A stretch of DNA of 64,000 nt from Microbispora hainanensis (lineage in GTDB: Bacteria; Actinomycetota; Actinomycetes; Streptosporangiales; Streptosporangiaceae), in contig NZ_CP108086.1 of the NCBI RefSeq assembly GCF_036186745.1, positions 8,246,001 to 8,310,000 on the forward strand, in the 5' to 3' direction. The notes under the pieces were generated by a model. The model did no database searches. It worked only from the letters and a program-made list of their open reading frames with translations, and had not been told where the DNA came from. Below, piece after piece: positions 25,218 through 33,274 of the stretch; the stretch's first letter is position 1, and each line of letters begins with the position of its first letter. The position numbers were made by a program, and so were the translations under genes.

Positions 25218-25889
25218 TCAGGTGTCATCCGTTCCTCCTCGCCCCGCCTCGGCCAGCAGGCCCAGCACGTCGTCATCGGTGAGCTGGTCGAACCGCCGAT
25301 ACCACTGACCCACCGCGCGGAAGTTCTCCGGCGTGACCGGCACGACGATCGCGTCCGCCTCGCCGAGCATCGCCTCCACCGTCTCCGGCGCGGCGACCGG
25401 CACCGCCAGCGTCACCCGGCCCCGCCCCGCCTGGATCGCCCGTACGGCACGCAGCGCCGCTCGCGCCGTCCCACCGGTCGCCAGGCCGTCGTCCACGACG
25501 ATCACGTCACGGCCGCGCAGGTCCGGCAGCGGCCGGTCTCCCCGGTAGGCCCGCACCCGCCTGGCCAGCTCGTGCCGCTCCCGCCGGGCCACCTCCGCCA
25601 CGTCCTCCGGATCAAGGCCGAGCCGGTCGAGCATCTCGTAGTCGAGCACGAGCAGCCCGCCCTCCGCGATCGCGCCCACTCCGAGCTCGGGCCGGGCCGG
25701 ATGCCCGATCTTCCGGGTCACCAGGACGTCGAGCGGGGCGCGCAGCCGCTCCGCGACCGGCACGGCCACCGCGACGCCGCCGCGCGGCAGGGCGAGCACC
25801 ACCGGATCGCGCGGGCTCATGTCCCACAGGATCTCGGCGAGCAGCGCACCCGCCTCGGCGCGGTCGGCGTACGGCAGCCGCACCCGCAT
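25218..25889 (-). CDS. Phosphoribosyltransferase-fold protein
   Basis: This type I PRTase protein of 223 residues starts at the ATG of MRVRLPYADRAEAGALLAEIL; an upstream ATG at 25931 would add 14 unconserved residues. The PRPP loop is VIVVDDGLATGGTARAALRA, and the early LALPRGGVAVAVPVAERL block is typical of the unassigned PRTase family often found with stress proteins. The natural base is unknown. It starts about 50 bp after the rsgA stop on the same strand, so it may share that transcript. Confidence 0.85.
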   Translation of the reverse strand: MRVRLPYADRAEAGALLAEILWDMSPRDPVVLALPRGGVAVAVPVAERLRAPLDVLVTRKIGHPARPELGVGAIAEGGLLVLDYEMLDRLGLDPEDVAEVARRERHELARRVRAYRGDRPLPDLRGRDVIVVDDGLATGGTARAALRAVRAIQAGRGRVTLAVPVAAPETVEAMLGEADAIVVPVTPENFRAVGQWYRRFDQLTDDDVLGLLAEAGRGGTDDT

Positions 25890-25937
25890 CGTCTTCACGT
25901 CCCGGTCATACCCGCCCGGAACGGGACACATCCGGGC

Positions 25938-27092
25938 CTATGGGCGGCTCATGCCCCGCATCTGCTTGTGGATGGTCTTCCATTTGCGGGTCTGCTCGGC
26001 GCGCAGCCGGGCGTCGGTGCGGCGGGCCATCCAGGCGGCCTCGCGCTGGAGCCGGTTCCAGCTCTCCAGCCGCCGTTCGGGCAGCTCGCCCGACTCGACC
26101 GCCGCGAGCACCGCGCAGCCCGGTTCCGCCTGGTGCCGGCAGTCGGAGAACCGGCAGCCCCCGGCCAGCTCCTCGATGTCGGAGAAGACCAGGTCGACGC
26201 CCTCGCTCATCTCGTACAGCCCGACCCGGCGGATGCCGGGCGTGTCGATGACGAGCCCGCCGCCGGGCAGCGGGATGAGCTGCCGGTGGACGGTGGTGTG
26301 CCTGCCCCGCCCGTCGGCGGCCCTGACCTGCTGGGTCTCCATGACCTCCGCGCCGGCGAGGGCGTTGACGAGCGTGGACTTGCCCGCACCCGACGGGCCG
26401 AGGACCACCGCGGTCCCCGAGGGGCCGAGGTGGGCGCGCACCAGGTCGACGCCGTCACCGGTGAGCGAGCAGACCGGATGGACGTCGACGCCCGGCGCCG
26501 CCGCCGCGACGTCGGCGAGGAGATCGTCCAGCCCCTGATCGAAAAGGTCGGCCTTTGTGACGAGCACGACCGGACGCGCGCCGCTCTCCCAGGCGAGCGC
26601 CACGAGACGCTCGATCCTTCCGAGATCGGCACCGTGCTTGCCCGGGGGGACGACCCCCCGTAGCCCCCCGGGAGGCGTAGCGTGCATGGACGGCTCGGCC
26701 ACGAAGACCACGTCGACGTTGGCGGCCAGCACCTGGCCCTGGCCGTCGCCCGACAGGCCGCCGCGCGAGTCGCGGCTCACGCCGCCCCGGACGAAGGCCG
26801 TACGGCGGGGCAGCACCTCGGCCAGCTCGTAGCGGCCTCCATTGGACGAGGACAGATCGAGCCGGGCGAGCGCGACCCAGTCACCCACGCACGGAAGCTC
26901 CAGCGGATCGGCCGCCGCGGCCCTGCGTACGCGGGCGCCGAACCGCGCCTGATGGGTTCCGTCGGCGGCGATGACCTCGGCGGCGCCCCGGTCGACCCGC
27001 GCCACACGCGCGGGGACGGCTCCGCCTGGCAGGCCGGGAAGCTCCTCCGCGAGCCCGTCATGCCAGCCGAGAAGAGAAAGATCGTTGAACAC
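25938..27092 (-). CDS. rsgA: Ribosome small-subunit-dependent GTPase A
   Basis: This 384-residue circularly permuted GTPase helps mature the 30S subunit. The G motifs appear in the permuted order: G4 TKAD (179-182), G1 GPSGAGKST (232-240), then G3 DTPG (283-286). The zinc knuckle follows as C313, C318, H320 and C326. An N-terminal OB fold (about 25-115) is present. All key residues are intact. A 17-codon ORF with its own strong ribosome site lies 47 bp upstream and could regulate it. Confidence 0.92.
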   Translation of the reverse strand: MFNDLSLLGWHDGLAEELPGLPGGAVPARVARVDRGAAEVIAADGTHQARFGARVRRAAAADPLELPCVGDWVALARLDLSSSNGGRYELAEVLPRRTAFVRGGVSRDSRGGLSGDGQGQVLAANVDVVFVAEPSMHATPPGGLRGVVPPGKHGADLGRIERLVALAWESGARPVVLVTKADLFDQGLDDLLADVAAAAPGVDVHPVCSLTGDGVDLVRAHLGPSGTAVVLGPSGAGKSTLVNALAGAEVMETQQVRAADGRGRHTTVHRQLIPLPGGGLVIDTPGIRRVGLYEMSEGVDLVFSDIEELAGGCRFSDCRHQAEPGCAVLAAVESGELPERRLESWNRLQREAAWMARRTDARLRAEQTRKWKTIHKQMRGMSRP

Positions 27093-27139
27093 TGCTGGTG
27101 AACACCCTTCGGGAAACCGGGTGTCCCAGCGAGAAGAGC

Positions 27140-27193
27140 TTAGGCGGGCACCCGGGAGTTGACGGACGGCATGGTCGTCAGGAAGACCCGCAT
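27140..27193 (-). CDS. 17-residue upstream ORF (possible leader peptide) before rsgA
   Basis: The ATG at 27193 is preceded by GGGAGG with 8-bp spacing, one of the best ribosome sites in the window. It reads MRVFLTTMPSVNSRVPA and stops at TAA (27140-27142), 47 bp before rsgA. It lies in the only transcript-start region between the glyA terminator and rsgA. There is no run of one amino acid, so an ordinary attenuation signal is not obvious. Its role is inferred from position. Confidence 0.5.
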   Translation of the reverse strand: MRVFLTTMPSVNSRVPA

Positions 27194-27312
27194 AGTCCTC
27201 ACCTCCCTGGTCCTGGCCGCACGGCTGCGGCGATGGGGGAACCCTAGCAGCGCCCCCGCGGCTTCACGCAACCGATTATTCCGTTTGATCCGTCCCCGGC
27301 CGGTGCGAAACA

Positions 27313-27350
27313 ACGGCTCCCCACGGCCTCGTGAGGTCGCGGGGAGCCGT
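27313..27350 (-). terminator. Rho-independent terminator of glyA
   Basis: On the minus strand, a 10-bp stem (ACGGCTCCCC with GGGGAGCCGT) closes 20 bp after the glyA stop. It is followed by TTGTTTC, a T-rich tail that is rare in this GC-rich window. Confidence 0.85.
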
Positions 27351-27369
27351 CGCTCGTCGATTCCGGCGA

Positions 27370-28629
27370 TCAGGACAGGCCGGGCGCGGGGAACCGGCTC
27401 GTCAGCTCGGTGACCTCGCCGTGCACCCGTGCGATCACGTCCTCCGCGTCGCCCTTGGCGACGGCGGTGACGACCTCGTCCATCCACGCGGCGATCTGGC
27501 GCATCTCGGCCTCGCCCATCCCGCGGGAGGTGACCGACGGCGTGCCGATGCGGATGCCGGACGGGTCGAACGGCTTGCGCGGGTCGAAGGGCACGGTGTT
27601 GTAGTTGGTCTCCAGGCCCGCCCGGTCGAGGGCCTGCGCGGCCGGCTTGCCCCCGACGCCCTTGGACGTGAGGTCCATCAGGATCAGGTGGTTGTCGGTG
27701 CCGCCGGAGACCAGGTCGAACCCGCGGGCGAGCAGCTCGTCGGCGAGCGCCTTGGCGTTCTTCACGATCTGCGCGGCGTACGCCTTGAACTCCGGCAGGG
27801 CGGCCTCGTGCAGGGCGACCGCGATGGCGGCGGTGGTGTGGTTGTGCGGGCCGCCCTGAAGGCCGGGGAACACGGCCTTGTCGAGCGCCTTGGCGACCTC
27901 GTCGGTGTTCGCCATGAGCATCGCGCCGCGCGGGCCGCGCAGGGTCTTGTGGGTGGTCGTGGAGATCACGTCCGCGTGCCCGACCGGCGAGGGGTGGGCG
28001 CCGCCGGCGACGAGGCCCGCGATGTGGGCGATGTCGGCCGCGAGCACCGCGCCGACCTCCTTGGCGATCTCGGCGAACGCCGGGAAGTCGATCGTGCGCG
28101 GGATCGCGGTGCCGCCGCAGAAGATCAGCTTGGGCCGGTGCTCCAGCGCCAGCGCGCGCACCTCGTCCATGTCGATGCGGCCGGTGTCGCGGCGCACGCC
28201 GTAGCGGACCGAGTTGAACCACTTGCCGGTCGCGGACACCGACCAGCCGTGGGTGAGGTGGCCGCCGAACGGCAGGCCCATCCCGAGCACGGTGTCGCCC
28301 GGGTTCAGGAACGCCAGATAGACGGCGAGGTTGGCGGGCGAGCCCGAGTAGGGCTGGACGTTGGCGTGGCTCACGCCGAAGACCGACTTGGCCCGCTCGA
28401 TCGCCAGCGTCTCGATCTGGTCGATGACCTGCTGGCCCTCGTAGTAACGCTTGCCCGGGTAGCCCTCGGAGTATTTGTTGGTGAGGACGGTTCCGGTCGC
28501 CTCCAGGACGGCCCTGGACACGTAGTTCTCTGACGCGATCAGCTTGACGGTGTCGGCCTGCCGCCGCTCCTCCGCCCTGATCAGCTCGGCGATCTCGGGA
28601 TCGACGACGTTCAGCGAGTTCTCAGCCAT
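27370..28629 (-). CDS. glyA: Serine hydroxymethyltransferase
   Basis: This 419-residue PLP enzyme interconverts serine and glycine with tetrahydrofolate, feeding one-carbon units to purine synthesis. The PLP lysine is K228 in STTTHKTLRGPRG. The SENYVSRAVLEATG and YEGQQVIDQIE substrate blocks are present. The ATG at 28629 follows GAAGGAAGG; the frame is open further upstream, but that part overlaps the riboswitch. Its 5' leader contains a ZTP-type riboswitch and its 3' end a clear terminator, so it is transcribed alone. Confidence 0.95.
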   Translation of the reverse strand: MAENSLNVVDPEIAELIRAEERRQADTVKLIASENYVSRAVLEATGTVLTNKYSEGYPGKRYYEGQQVIDQIETLAIERAKSVFGVSHANVQPYSGSPANLAVYLAFLNPGDTVLGMGLPFGGHLTHGWSVSATGKWFNSVRYGVRRDTGRIDMDEVRALALEHRPKLIFCGGTAIPRTIDFPAFAEIAKEVGAVLAADIAHIAGLVAGGAHPSPVGHADVISTTTHKTLRGPRGAMLMANTDEVAKALDKAVFPGLQGGPHNHTTAAIAVALHEAALPEFKAYAAQIVKNAKALADELLARGFDLVSGGTDNHLILMDLTSKGVGGKPAAQALDRAGLETNYNTVPFDPRKPFDPSGIRIGTPSVTSRGMGEAEMRQIAAWMDEVVTAVAKGDAEDVIARVHGEVTELTSRFPAPGLS

Positions 28630-28661
28630 TGCGCCTTCCTTCTCCACGTCGACGTCGGCGG

Positions 28662-28746
28662 CGACCCAGGCGCACGGCCTCCGCAGATTCGCTCCCCGGT
28701 GGTGCCCCACCTGCGCCCATCGGGCGCTCCAGCGCCAGTCGCGATG
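28662..28746 (-). ncRNA. ZTP (pfl) riboswitch upstream of glyA
   Basis: On the minus strand the leader reads GCGACTGGCG... then CACCACCGGGGAGCG, and later GCCGTGCGCCTGGGTC. These are the core strings of the pfl motif: the first pairing element, the ACCGGGGAGCG internal loop, and the 3' GCCGnnCGCCUGGGY hairpin that makes the pseudoknot. pfl RNAs sense ZTP/ZMP, the alarmone for low 10-formyl-THF, and are known before glyA, folD and purH. The 3' edge lies about 32 bp before the glyA ATG, so it may mask translation initiation. Confidence 0.85.
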
Positions 28747-28854
28747 CCTATCAACCCTATCGGAGCGCGCCCCGTACGAGAGCCGTGCGCGGCGCACGAT
28801 CCGGCCCGGGGCACGGCTGCCGAGACCGGGAGCACACCCGGCGACAGCCGCAGA

Positions 28855-29820
28855 TCAGTCCTTGGCGGACCTGCGGTGATGGTGCTCGTGCCGGGGGGCG
28901 CCGCCCAGCGGCCAGAGCCGGTCCAGCTCCGCGTTCAGCGTCGCCCCGATGAGCACGGCGAGCGCGGTGATGTAGAGCCACAGCAGCACGGCGATCGGCG
29001 CCGCGAGCGAGCCGTAGATCGACAGCGGGGTGAACCAGGCGGCGAGCACCTCGCGCAGGAACGCGGCGCACACGATCCAGATCAGCAGCGCCAGCACGGC
29101 CCCCGGCACCTCGCGCCACCAGCGCGTGCGGTGCGGCACGCTCACGTGATAGAGCAGCGTGAGCATCAGCACCGAGCCGATCACGAGCACGGGCCAATAG
29201 AAGATCGTCACGAGCGCGGCATATCTGGGCAGGGCGTTGGACATCAGCGTGGGCCCGATGACCAGGATCGGCATCACGACCAGCCCGATCAGCAGCGCCG
29301 CGATATAGAGGCAGAACGACATGACCCGGGTGCGGATGATCCCCCGGGTCTCCCCCAGACCGTACGCGATGGATATCAGGTCCACGTAGACGAACAGGGC
29401 CCGCGAGCCCGACCACAGCGACAGCAGGAAGCCGACCGAGATCAGCGAGACCTGTCCGCCGCTCAGCACGTCGGCGAGCAGCGGTTTGACGACCCGCTGG
29501 ACGGTGTTGTCAGTGAACAGCAGCTCGGACTGGTCCACGACCCAGCGCCTGATCTCGTCGATGGCGGCCGGGCCGAGCAGCCCGCTCAGGTGGCCCATGA
29601 CACCCAGCAGCCCGAGCACGAACGGCGGCAGCGACAGCAGCGCGAAGAACGCCGCCTCGCCCGCGAGGCCGGTAACCCGGTAGTTGACGCCCGCCATCGT
29701 GGTCGCCCTGACCAGGGCCCAGACGTTCGTGTCACGCAGCCACGTGAGCCGCGCACGGGCGAGCGCCATGCCCTTGCGCGTAAGCCGCGGCCTGCGCGAT
29801 GGCGCGTCCGTGGAGGTCAT
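28855..29820 (-). CDS. YihY/BrkB-family membrane protein
   Basis: This 321-residue protein has about six membrane helices. The family pattern is visible: GLAGEAAFFALLSLPPFVLGLLG, the SLWSGSRALFVYVDLISIAYG segment, and YITALAVLIGATLNAELDR near the end. It ends in a His-rich tail (EHHHRR). The older label ribonuclease BN is a misnomer; these are thought to be inner-membrane transporters or envelope proteins of unknown substrate. The ATG at 29820 is preferred over an in-frame TTG 9 bp upstream. Confidence 0.88.
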   Translation of the reverse strand: MTSTDAPSRRPRLTRKGMALARARLTWLRDTNVWALVRATTMAGVNYRVTGLAGEAAFFALLSLPPFVLGLLGVMGHLSGLLGPAAIDEIRRWVVDQSELLFTDNTVQRVVKPLLADVLSGGQVSLISVGFLLSLWSGSRALFVYVDLISIAYGLGETRGIIRTRVMSFCLYIAALLIGLVVMPILVIGPTLMSNALPRYAALVTIFYWPVLVIGSVLMLTLLYHVSVPHRTRWWREVPGAVLALLIWIVCAAFLREVLAAWFTPLSIYGSLAAPIAVLLWLYITALAVLIGATLNAELDRLWPLGGAPRHEHHHRRSAKD

Positions 29821-30074
29821 GGCACCCAACCGGTCATGAGAACTGGGCTCTACCCGCTGCCGCAGCGGTTAGTACGTGACCTGCGGGCGGATCGTCGCCG
29901 CCCAGAATAGGGGCCCCCACCCCCTGCTCGCGAGAACCCGGTCGTGCCGGAGGCGCGCCATGGGCATTCCCTCGTCGCACTCTGGTCGCTTCGCTCCCAC
30001 GCGTTCCTCGGTCCAGACCGGCGACGTGCCCCTCCGGATCGCCCGGCCTGCAGCATGGCGTTCACAATGGAGAC
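29821..30074. other. Divergent promoter gap
   Basis: This gap separates the YihY-type gene (minus) and the small Cys-rich gene (plus). No further gene, hairpin with tail, or known operator was recognised. Confidence 0.4.
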
Positions 30075-30209
30075 ATGATCTGCAGAGCGTGCAGGGAGCG
30101 CCGGCACAAGGAGTGCCGCGGCGGGTCCTGGTGCGACTGCCAGCATCAGGAGCCGTCCAAGAAGGAGCACGAGGCCGAACCTCCGGTGAACTGGGTCCGC
30201 AAGGGCTGA
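30075..30209 (+). CDS. Small Cys-rich protein (44 aa)
   Basis: The frame reads MICRACRERRHKECRGGSW and continues CDCQHQEPSKK..., ending VNWVRKG. It has five cysteines as CxxC...C...CxC plus two His, a plausible zinc knuckle. The tail is charged. GGAG lies just before the ATG, but the spacing is short. It lies 80 bp before the Cys leader peptide of the sulfur operon. The CxGGxWCDCQH string looks like a conserved motif of small actinobacterial proteins; this is recollection, not a search. Confidence 0.6.
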   Translation: MICRACRERRHKECRGGSWCDCQHQEPSKKEHEAEPPVNWVRKG

Positions 30210-30289
30210 CCCGCGTTACATTGCCGTCACAATCCCGCATCCTGGACACGAACTTGGACATCCAGGATCTCAGAGGTATCGTTTGGGAC

Positions 30290-30373
30290 ATGCCAGCGGA
30301 CCCGTTGCTCGTCGTGCGACGCCACGTCGATCTCCTGCGCGTCCGTAGCGCGATCTGTATCGACGCCGGCTGA
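30290..30373 (+). CDS. Cys-type leader peptide of the sulfite reductase operon (27 aa)
   Basis: The ORF reads MPADPLLVVRRHVDLLRV and ends SAICIDAG. The RRHVDLLRV core and a late Cys codon match the Ms4533A-type leader peptides placed before actinobacterial sulfur-assimilation operons. In mycobacteria such uORFs act as cysteine-responsive attenuators. Here there is a single Cys codon (residue 23), not a Cys run. The ORF ends 147 bp before the sulfite reductase ATG, leaving room for a terminator/antiterminator fold. The start has little ribosome-site sequence, so leaderless translation is possible. Confidence 0.75.
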   Translation: MPADPLLVVRRHVDLLRVRSAICIDAG

Positions 30374-30520
30374 CCGTCGCCCCTCCGCTGATCCATCCGG
30401 GCGCTCGGCCAGGCGTCGTTTTCGTATGCCCTCACACTCGACGGCGAGGTGAGAGGCCGCCTGCGCCGGTGTCCGCCGAAACCCGATCTCAGACCGAGCC
30501 TCGGAGAAGGACGTGTGCCC

Positions 30521-32203
30521 ATGAGCACCCCGGCCCGCCCGGCGAACCGCCACCACAAGCGCCCGCGCGGCGAAGGTCAGTGGGCTCTCGGTTACCGTGA
30601 GCCGCTGAACAAGAACGAGGAGAACAAGAAGGCCGATGACGGGCTGAACGTCCGCCAGCGGATCATCGACATCTACTCCAAGCGCGGCTTCGACTCCATC
30701 GACCCCGCCGACCTGCGCGGCCGGTTCCGCTGGTTCGGCCTCTACACCCAGCGCAAGCCCGGAATCGACGGCGGCAAGACGGCGATCCTGGAGCCCGAGG
30801 AGCTCGACGACCGCTACTTCATGCTGCGCGTCCGCATCGACGGCGGACAGCTCAGCCTGGAGCAGCTCCGGGTGATCGCCGACATCTCCAACGAGTACGC
30901 CAGGGGCACCGCCGACATCACCGACCGGCAGAACATCCAGCTCCACTGGATCGACATCGAGTCGGTGCCGGACATCTGGCAGCGGCTGGAGGCGGTCGGC
31001 CTGTCCACCACCGAGGCGTGCGGCGACACTCCCCGCGTCATCCTCGGCTGCCCGCTGGCCGGCATCGACGCCGGCGAGGTGATCGACGGCACCGCCCAGA
31101 TCCGCGAGATCTACGACCGGTACATCGGCGACAAGGCGTTCTCCAACCTGCCGCGCAAGTTCAAGACGGCGGTCAGCGGCTGCACGGCCCACTGCACCGT
31201 CCACGAGATCAACGACGTGGCGTTCGTCGGCGTGGTGAACGAGCAGGGCGAGCACGGCTTCGACGTCTGGGTGGGCGGCGGTCTGTCGACCAACCCGATG
31301 TTCGCCAAGCGGCTCGGCGCGTTCGTCCGGCCCGAGCAGGTTCACGAGGTGTGGGCCGGGGTCGCCGGCATCTTCCGCGACTACGGCTACCGCCGCCTGC
31401 GTCACCGGGCGCGCATCAAGTTCCTCGTCAACGACTGGGGCGCGGAGAAGTTCCGCGAGGTCCTGGAGACCGAATACCTGAAGTACGCCCTGCCGGACGG
31501 CCCCGCTCCGGAGGCGCCGCGCGGCGGCCGGCGCGACCACGTCGGGGTGCACCCCCAGCGTGACGGCAACTTCTACGTCGGCTTCGCCCCCCGCGTGGGC
31601 CGGGTGGACGGCGACACGCTGCACCGCATCGCCGACATCGCCGAGCGGCACGGCTCCACCCGGGTCCGTACGACGGTCGAGCAGAAGATGGTCATCCTCG
31701 ACGTCGCCCCCGACAAGGTGGAGTCGATCGTGGCGGAGCTGGAGGCCGCCGATCTCCAGGTGAACCCGTCCACGTTCCGCCGCCAGACGATGGCCTGCAC
31801 CGGCATCGAATACTGCAAGCTCGCGATCGTCGAGACCAAGGCCACCGCGTCGGCCCTGATCGACGAGCTGGAGCGGCGCCTTCCGGACTTCGCCGAGCCG
31901 CTGACGATCAACGTCAACGGCTGCCCGAACTCCTGCGCCCGCATCCAGGTGGCCGACATCGGCCTCAAGGGCCAGCTTGTGGTCAACGACAAGGGCGAGC
32001 AGGTCGAAGGCTTCCAGGTGCACCTGGGCGGCTCGGTCGGTCTCAACCCGAGCTTCGGCCGCAAGGTCCGCGGTCTCAAGACCACCGCCGAGGATCTGCC
32101 CGACTACGTCGAGCGGGTCGTCCGCAACTACGAGAAGCAGAAGAACGCCGGCGAGACCTTCGCCCAGTGGGTCCAGCGCGCCGACGAAGCCGACCTCAAA
32201 TGA
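30521..32203 (+). CDS. sir: Ferredoxin-dependent sulfite reductase (NirA/Sir family)
   Basis: This 560-residue siroheme/[4Fe-4S] reductase makes sulfide from sulfite. Cluster ligands are C426, C432 (ACTGIEYC), C468 and C472 (NGCPNSC). The two ferrite-reductase halves and the TDRQNIQLHW block are present. The ATG at 30521 follows GAGAAGGA; the frame is open 24 codons upstream without a ribosome site. Nitrite reduction is possible from the sequence alone, but the company of cysH, the chelatase and the Cys leader makes sulfite the likely substrate. Confidence 0.92.
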   Translation: MSTPARPANRHHKRPRGEGQWALGYREPLNKNEENKKADDGLNVRQRIIDIYSKRGFDSIDPADLRGRFRWFGLYTQRKPGIDGGKTAILEPEELDDRYFMLRVRIDGGQLSLEQLRVIADISNEYARGTADITDRQNIQLHWIDIESVPDIWQRLEAVGLSTTEACGDTPRVILGCPLAGIDAGEVIDGTAQIREIYDRYIGDKAFSNLPRKFKTAVSGCTAHCTVHEINDVAFVGVVNEQGEHGFDVWVGGGLSTNPMFAKRLGAFVRPEQVHEVWAGVAGIFRDYGYRRLRHRARIKFLVNDWGAEKFREVLETEYLKYALPDGPAPEAPRGGRRDHVGVHPQRDGNFYVGFAPRVGRVDGDTLHRIADIAERHGSTRVRTTVEQKMVILDVAPDKVESIVAELEAADLQVNPSTFRRQTMACTGIEYCKLAIVETKATASALIDELERRLPDFAEPLTINVNGCPNSCARIQVADIGLKGQLVVNDKGEQVEGFQVHLGGSVGLNPSFGRKVRGLKTTAEDLPDYVERVVRNYEKQKNAGETFAQWVQRADEADLK

Positions 32204-32324
32204 CAGCCGAGGGCGCGGTGGCGTCTGAACTGAGGAGCGAACGCGTGCGAGGTACGAGCACGCGTGAGCGACGACGGAAGACGTCACCTGGAACGCGCTC
32301 AAGGCCAGCGAGCGGAGCAAACCG

Positions 32325-32480
32325 ATGAGCACCGAGCGCGCCGCGCCCTTCTACTGCCCGTACTGCGGCGAGGAGGACCTGGAGCCCTATGTGACCGAGG
32401 AAGAAAGCCACGGTTGGTACTGCAGGTCCTGCGCCCGCGCCTTCCGGGTGAAATTCCTCGGCCTCGGCGTGCGTTCGTAA
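32325..32480 (+). CDS. Small zinc-ribbon protein between sulfite reductase and cysH (51 aa)
   Basis: The frame starts MSTERAAPFYCPYCGEEDLE and ends FRVKFLGLGVRS, with CPYC and CRSC as two CxxC pairs 21 residues apart, a rubredoxin-like zinc ribbon. It keeps its place between the reductase and cysH and runs in the same direction, so it belongs to the operon. Streptomyces has a small gene in the same place, as far as I recall. The role is unknown; an electron carrier or assembly helper is a guess. Confidence 0.75.
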   Translation: MSTERAAPFYCPYCGEEDLEPYVTEEESHGWYCRSCARAFRVKFLGLGVRS

Positions 32481-32545
32481 TCCCCAGAGGCTTTTCATCC
32501 CATCACCCGATGAATGAACCAATGAACGACGTGTGAGGAGTAACG

Positions 32546-33274
32546 ATGTCGGTGGCGGAGATAGAGGCAGGACTGGAGCGGCAGCGGGTGACGCTGGATC
32601 TCCAGGGCATTGTGGAGTCCGCGGCGCGCTTCCTTGAGGACGCGCCCGCCCGGGAGATCATCCGTTGGGCCGCGGCCACCTTCGGCGACCGCCTCTGTCT
32701 CACCTCGTCGATGAGCGACGCCCTGCTGATCGACCTGGTCAGCAGGGTCAAGCCCGGCGTCGACGTGTTGTTCATCGACACGGGTTACCACTTCGCCGAG
32801 ACCATCGGCACCCGTGACGCGGTCGAGGCGGTCTACCAGGTCAACGTGATCAACGTGAAGCCGTCCAGGACCGTCGAGGAACAGGACCGCGACCTGGGGC
32901 CGCGCCTGTACGGGCGCAACCCCGACCTGTGCTGCTACCTGCGCAAGGTCGAGCCGCTCAACCGGGCGCTCGAGCCGTACCTCGCCTGGGTGTCGGGCAT
33001 CCGCCGCGACGAGTCGCCCACCAGGGCGAACACCAAGGTCGTGGAGTGGGACGCCAAGCGGCAGATGGTGAAGATCAACCCCATCGCCCGGTGGACCCAG
33101 GAGGACGTCGACAACTACATCGCCGACAACGGCGTCCTGATCAACCCGCTGCACTACGACGACTATCCCTCGATCGGCTGCGCCCCCTGCACCCGGCGGG
33201 TGGCGCCGGGCGAGGACCCGCGCAGCGGCCGCTGGGCCGGCCTCGGCAAGATCGAGTGCGGCATCCACCTGTGA
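32546..33274 (+). CDS. cysH: Adenylyl-sulfate / phosphoadenylyl-sulfate reductase
   Basis: This 242-residue thiol-dependent reductase turns APS (or PAPS) into sulfite. It has the [4Fe-4S] pattern C129-C130 with C212 and C215 (CCYLRK ... CAPC), which marks the APS-preferring type. The catalytic cysteine is in the C-terminal ECGIHL. The early SSMSDALLIDLV block binds the nucleotide. Its stop overlaps the chelatase start (GTGA). APS-making genes (cysC, cysD, cysN) are not in this window. Confidence 0.92.
   Translation: MSVAEIEAGLERQRVTLDLQGIVESAARFLEDAPAREIIRWAAATFGDRLCLTSSMSDALLIDLVSRVKPGVDVLFIDTGYHFAETIGTRDAVEAVYQVNVINVKPSRTVEEQDRDLGPRLYGRNPDLCCYLRKVEPLNRALEPYLAWVSGIRRDESPTRANTKVVEWDAKRQMVKINPIARWTQEDVDNYIADNGVLINPLHYDDYPSIGCAPCTRRVAPGEDPRSGRWAGLGKIECGIHL

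Noticed and set aside
27140..28222. 360-codon minus-strand frame overlapping glyA
   Set aside because: It is a shifted shadow of glyA. Only its last 17 codons, with their own ribosome site, are kept as a candidate uORF.
28630..28797. 56-residue N-terminal extension of GlyA
   Set aside because: It overlaps the riboswitch and is not part of serine hydroxymethyltransferase. The ATG at 28629 has a strong ribosome site.
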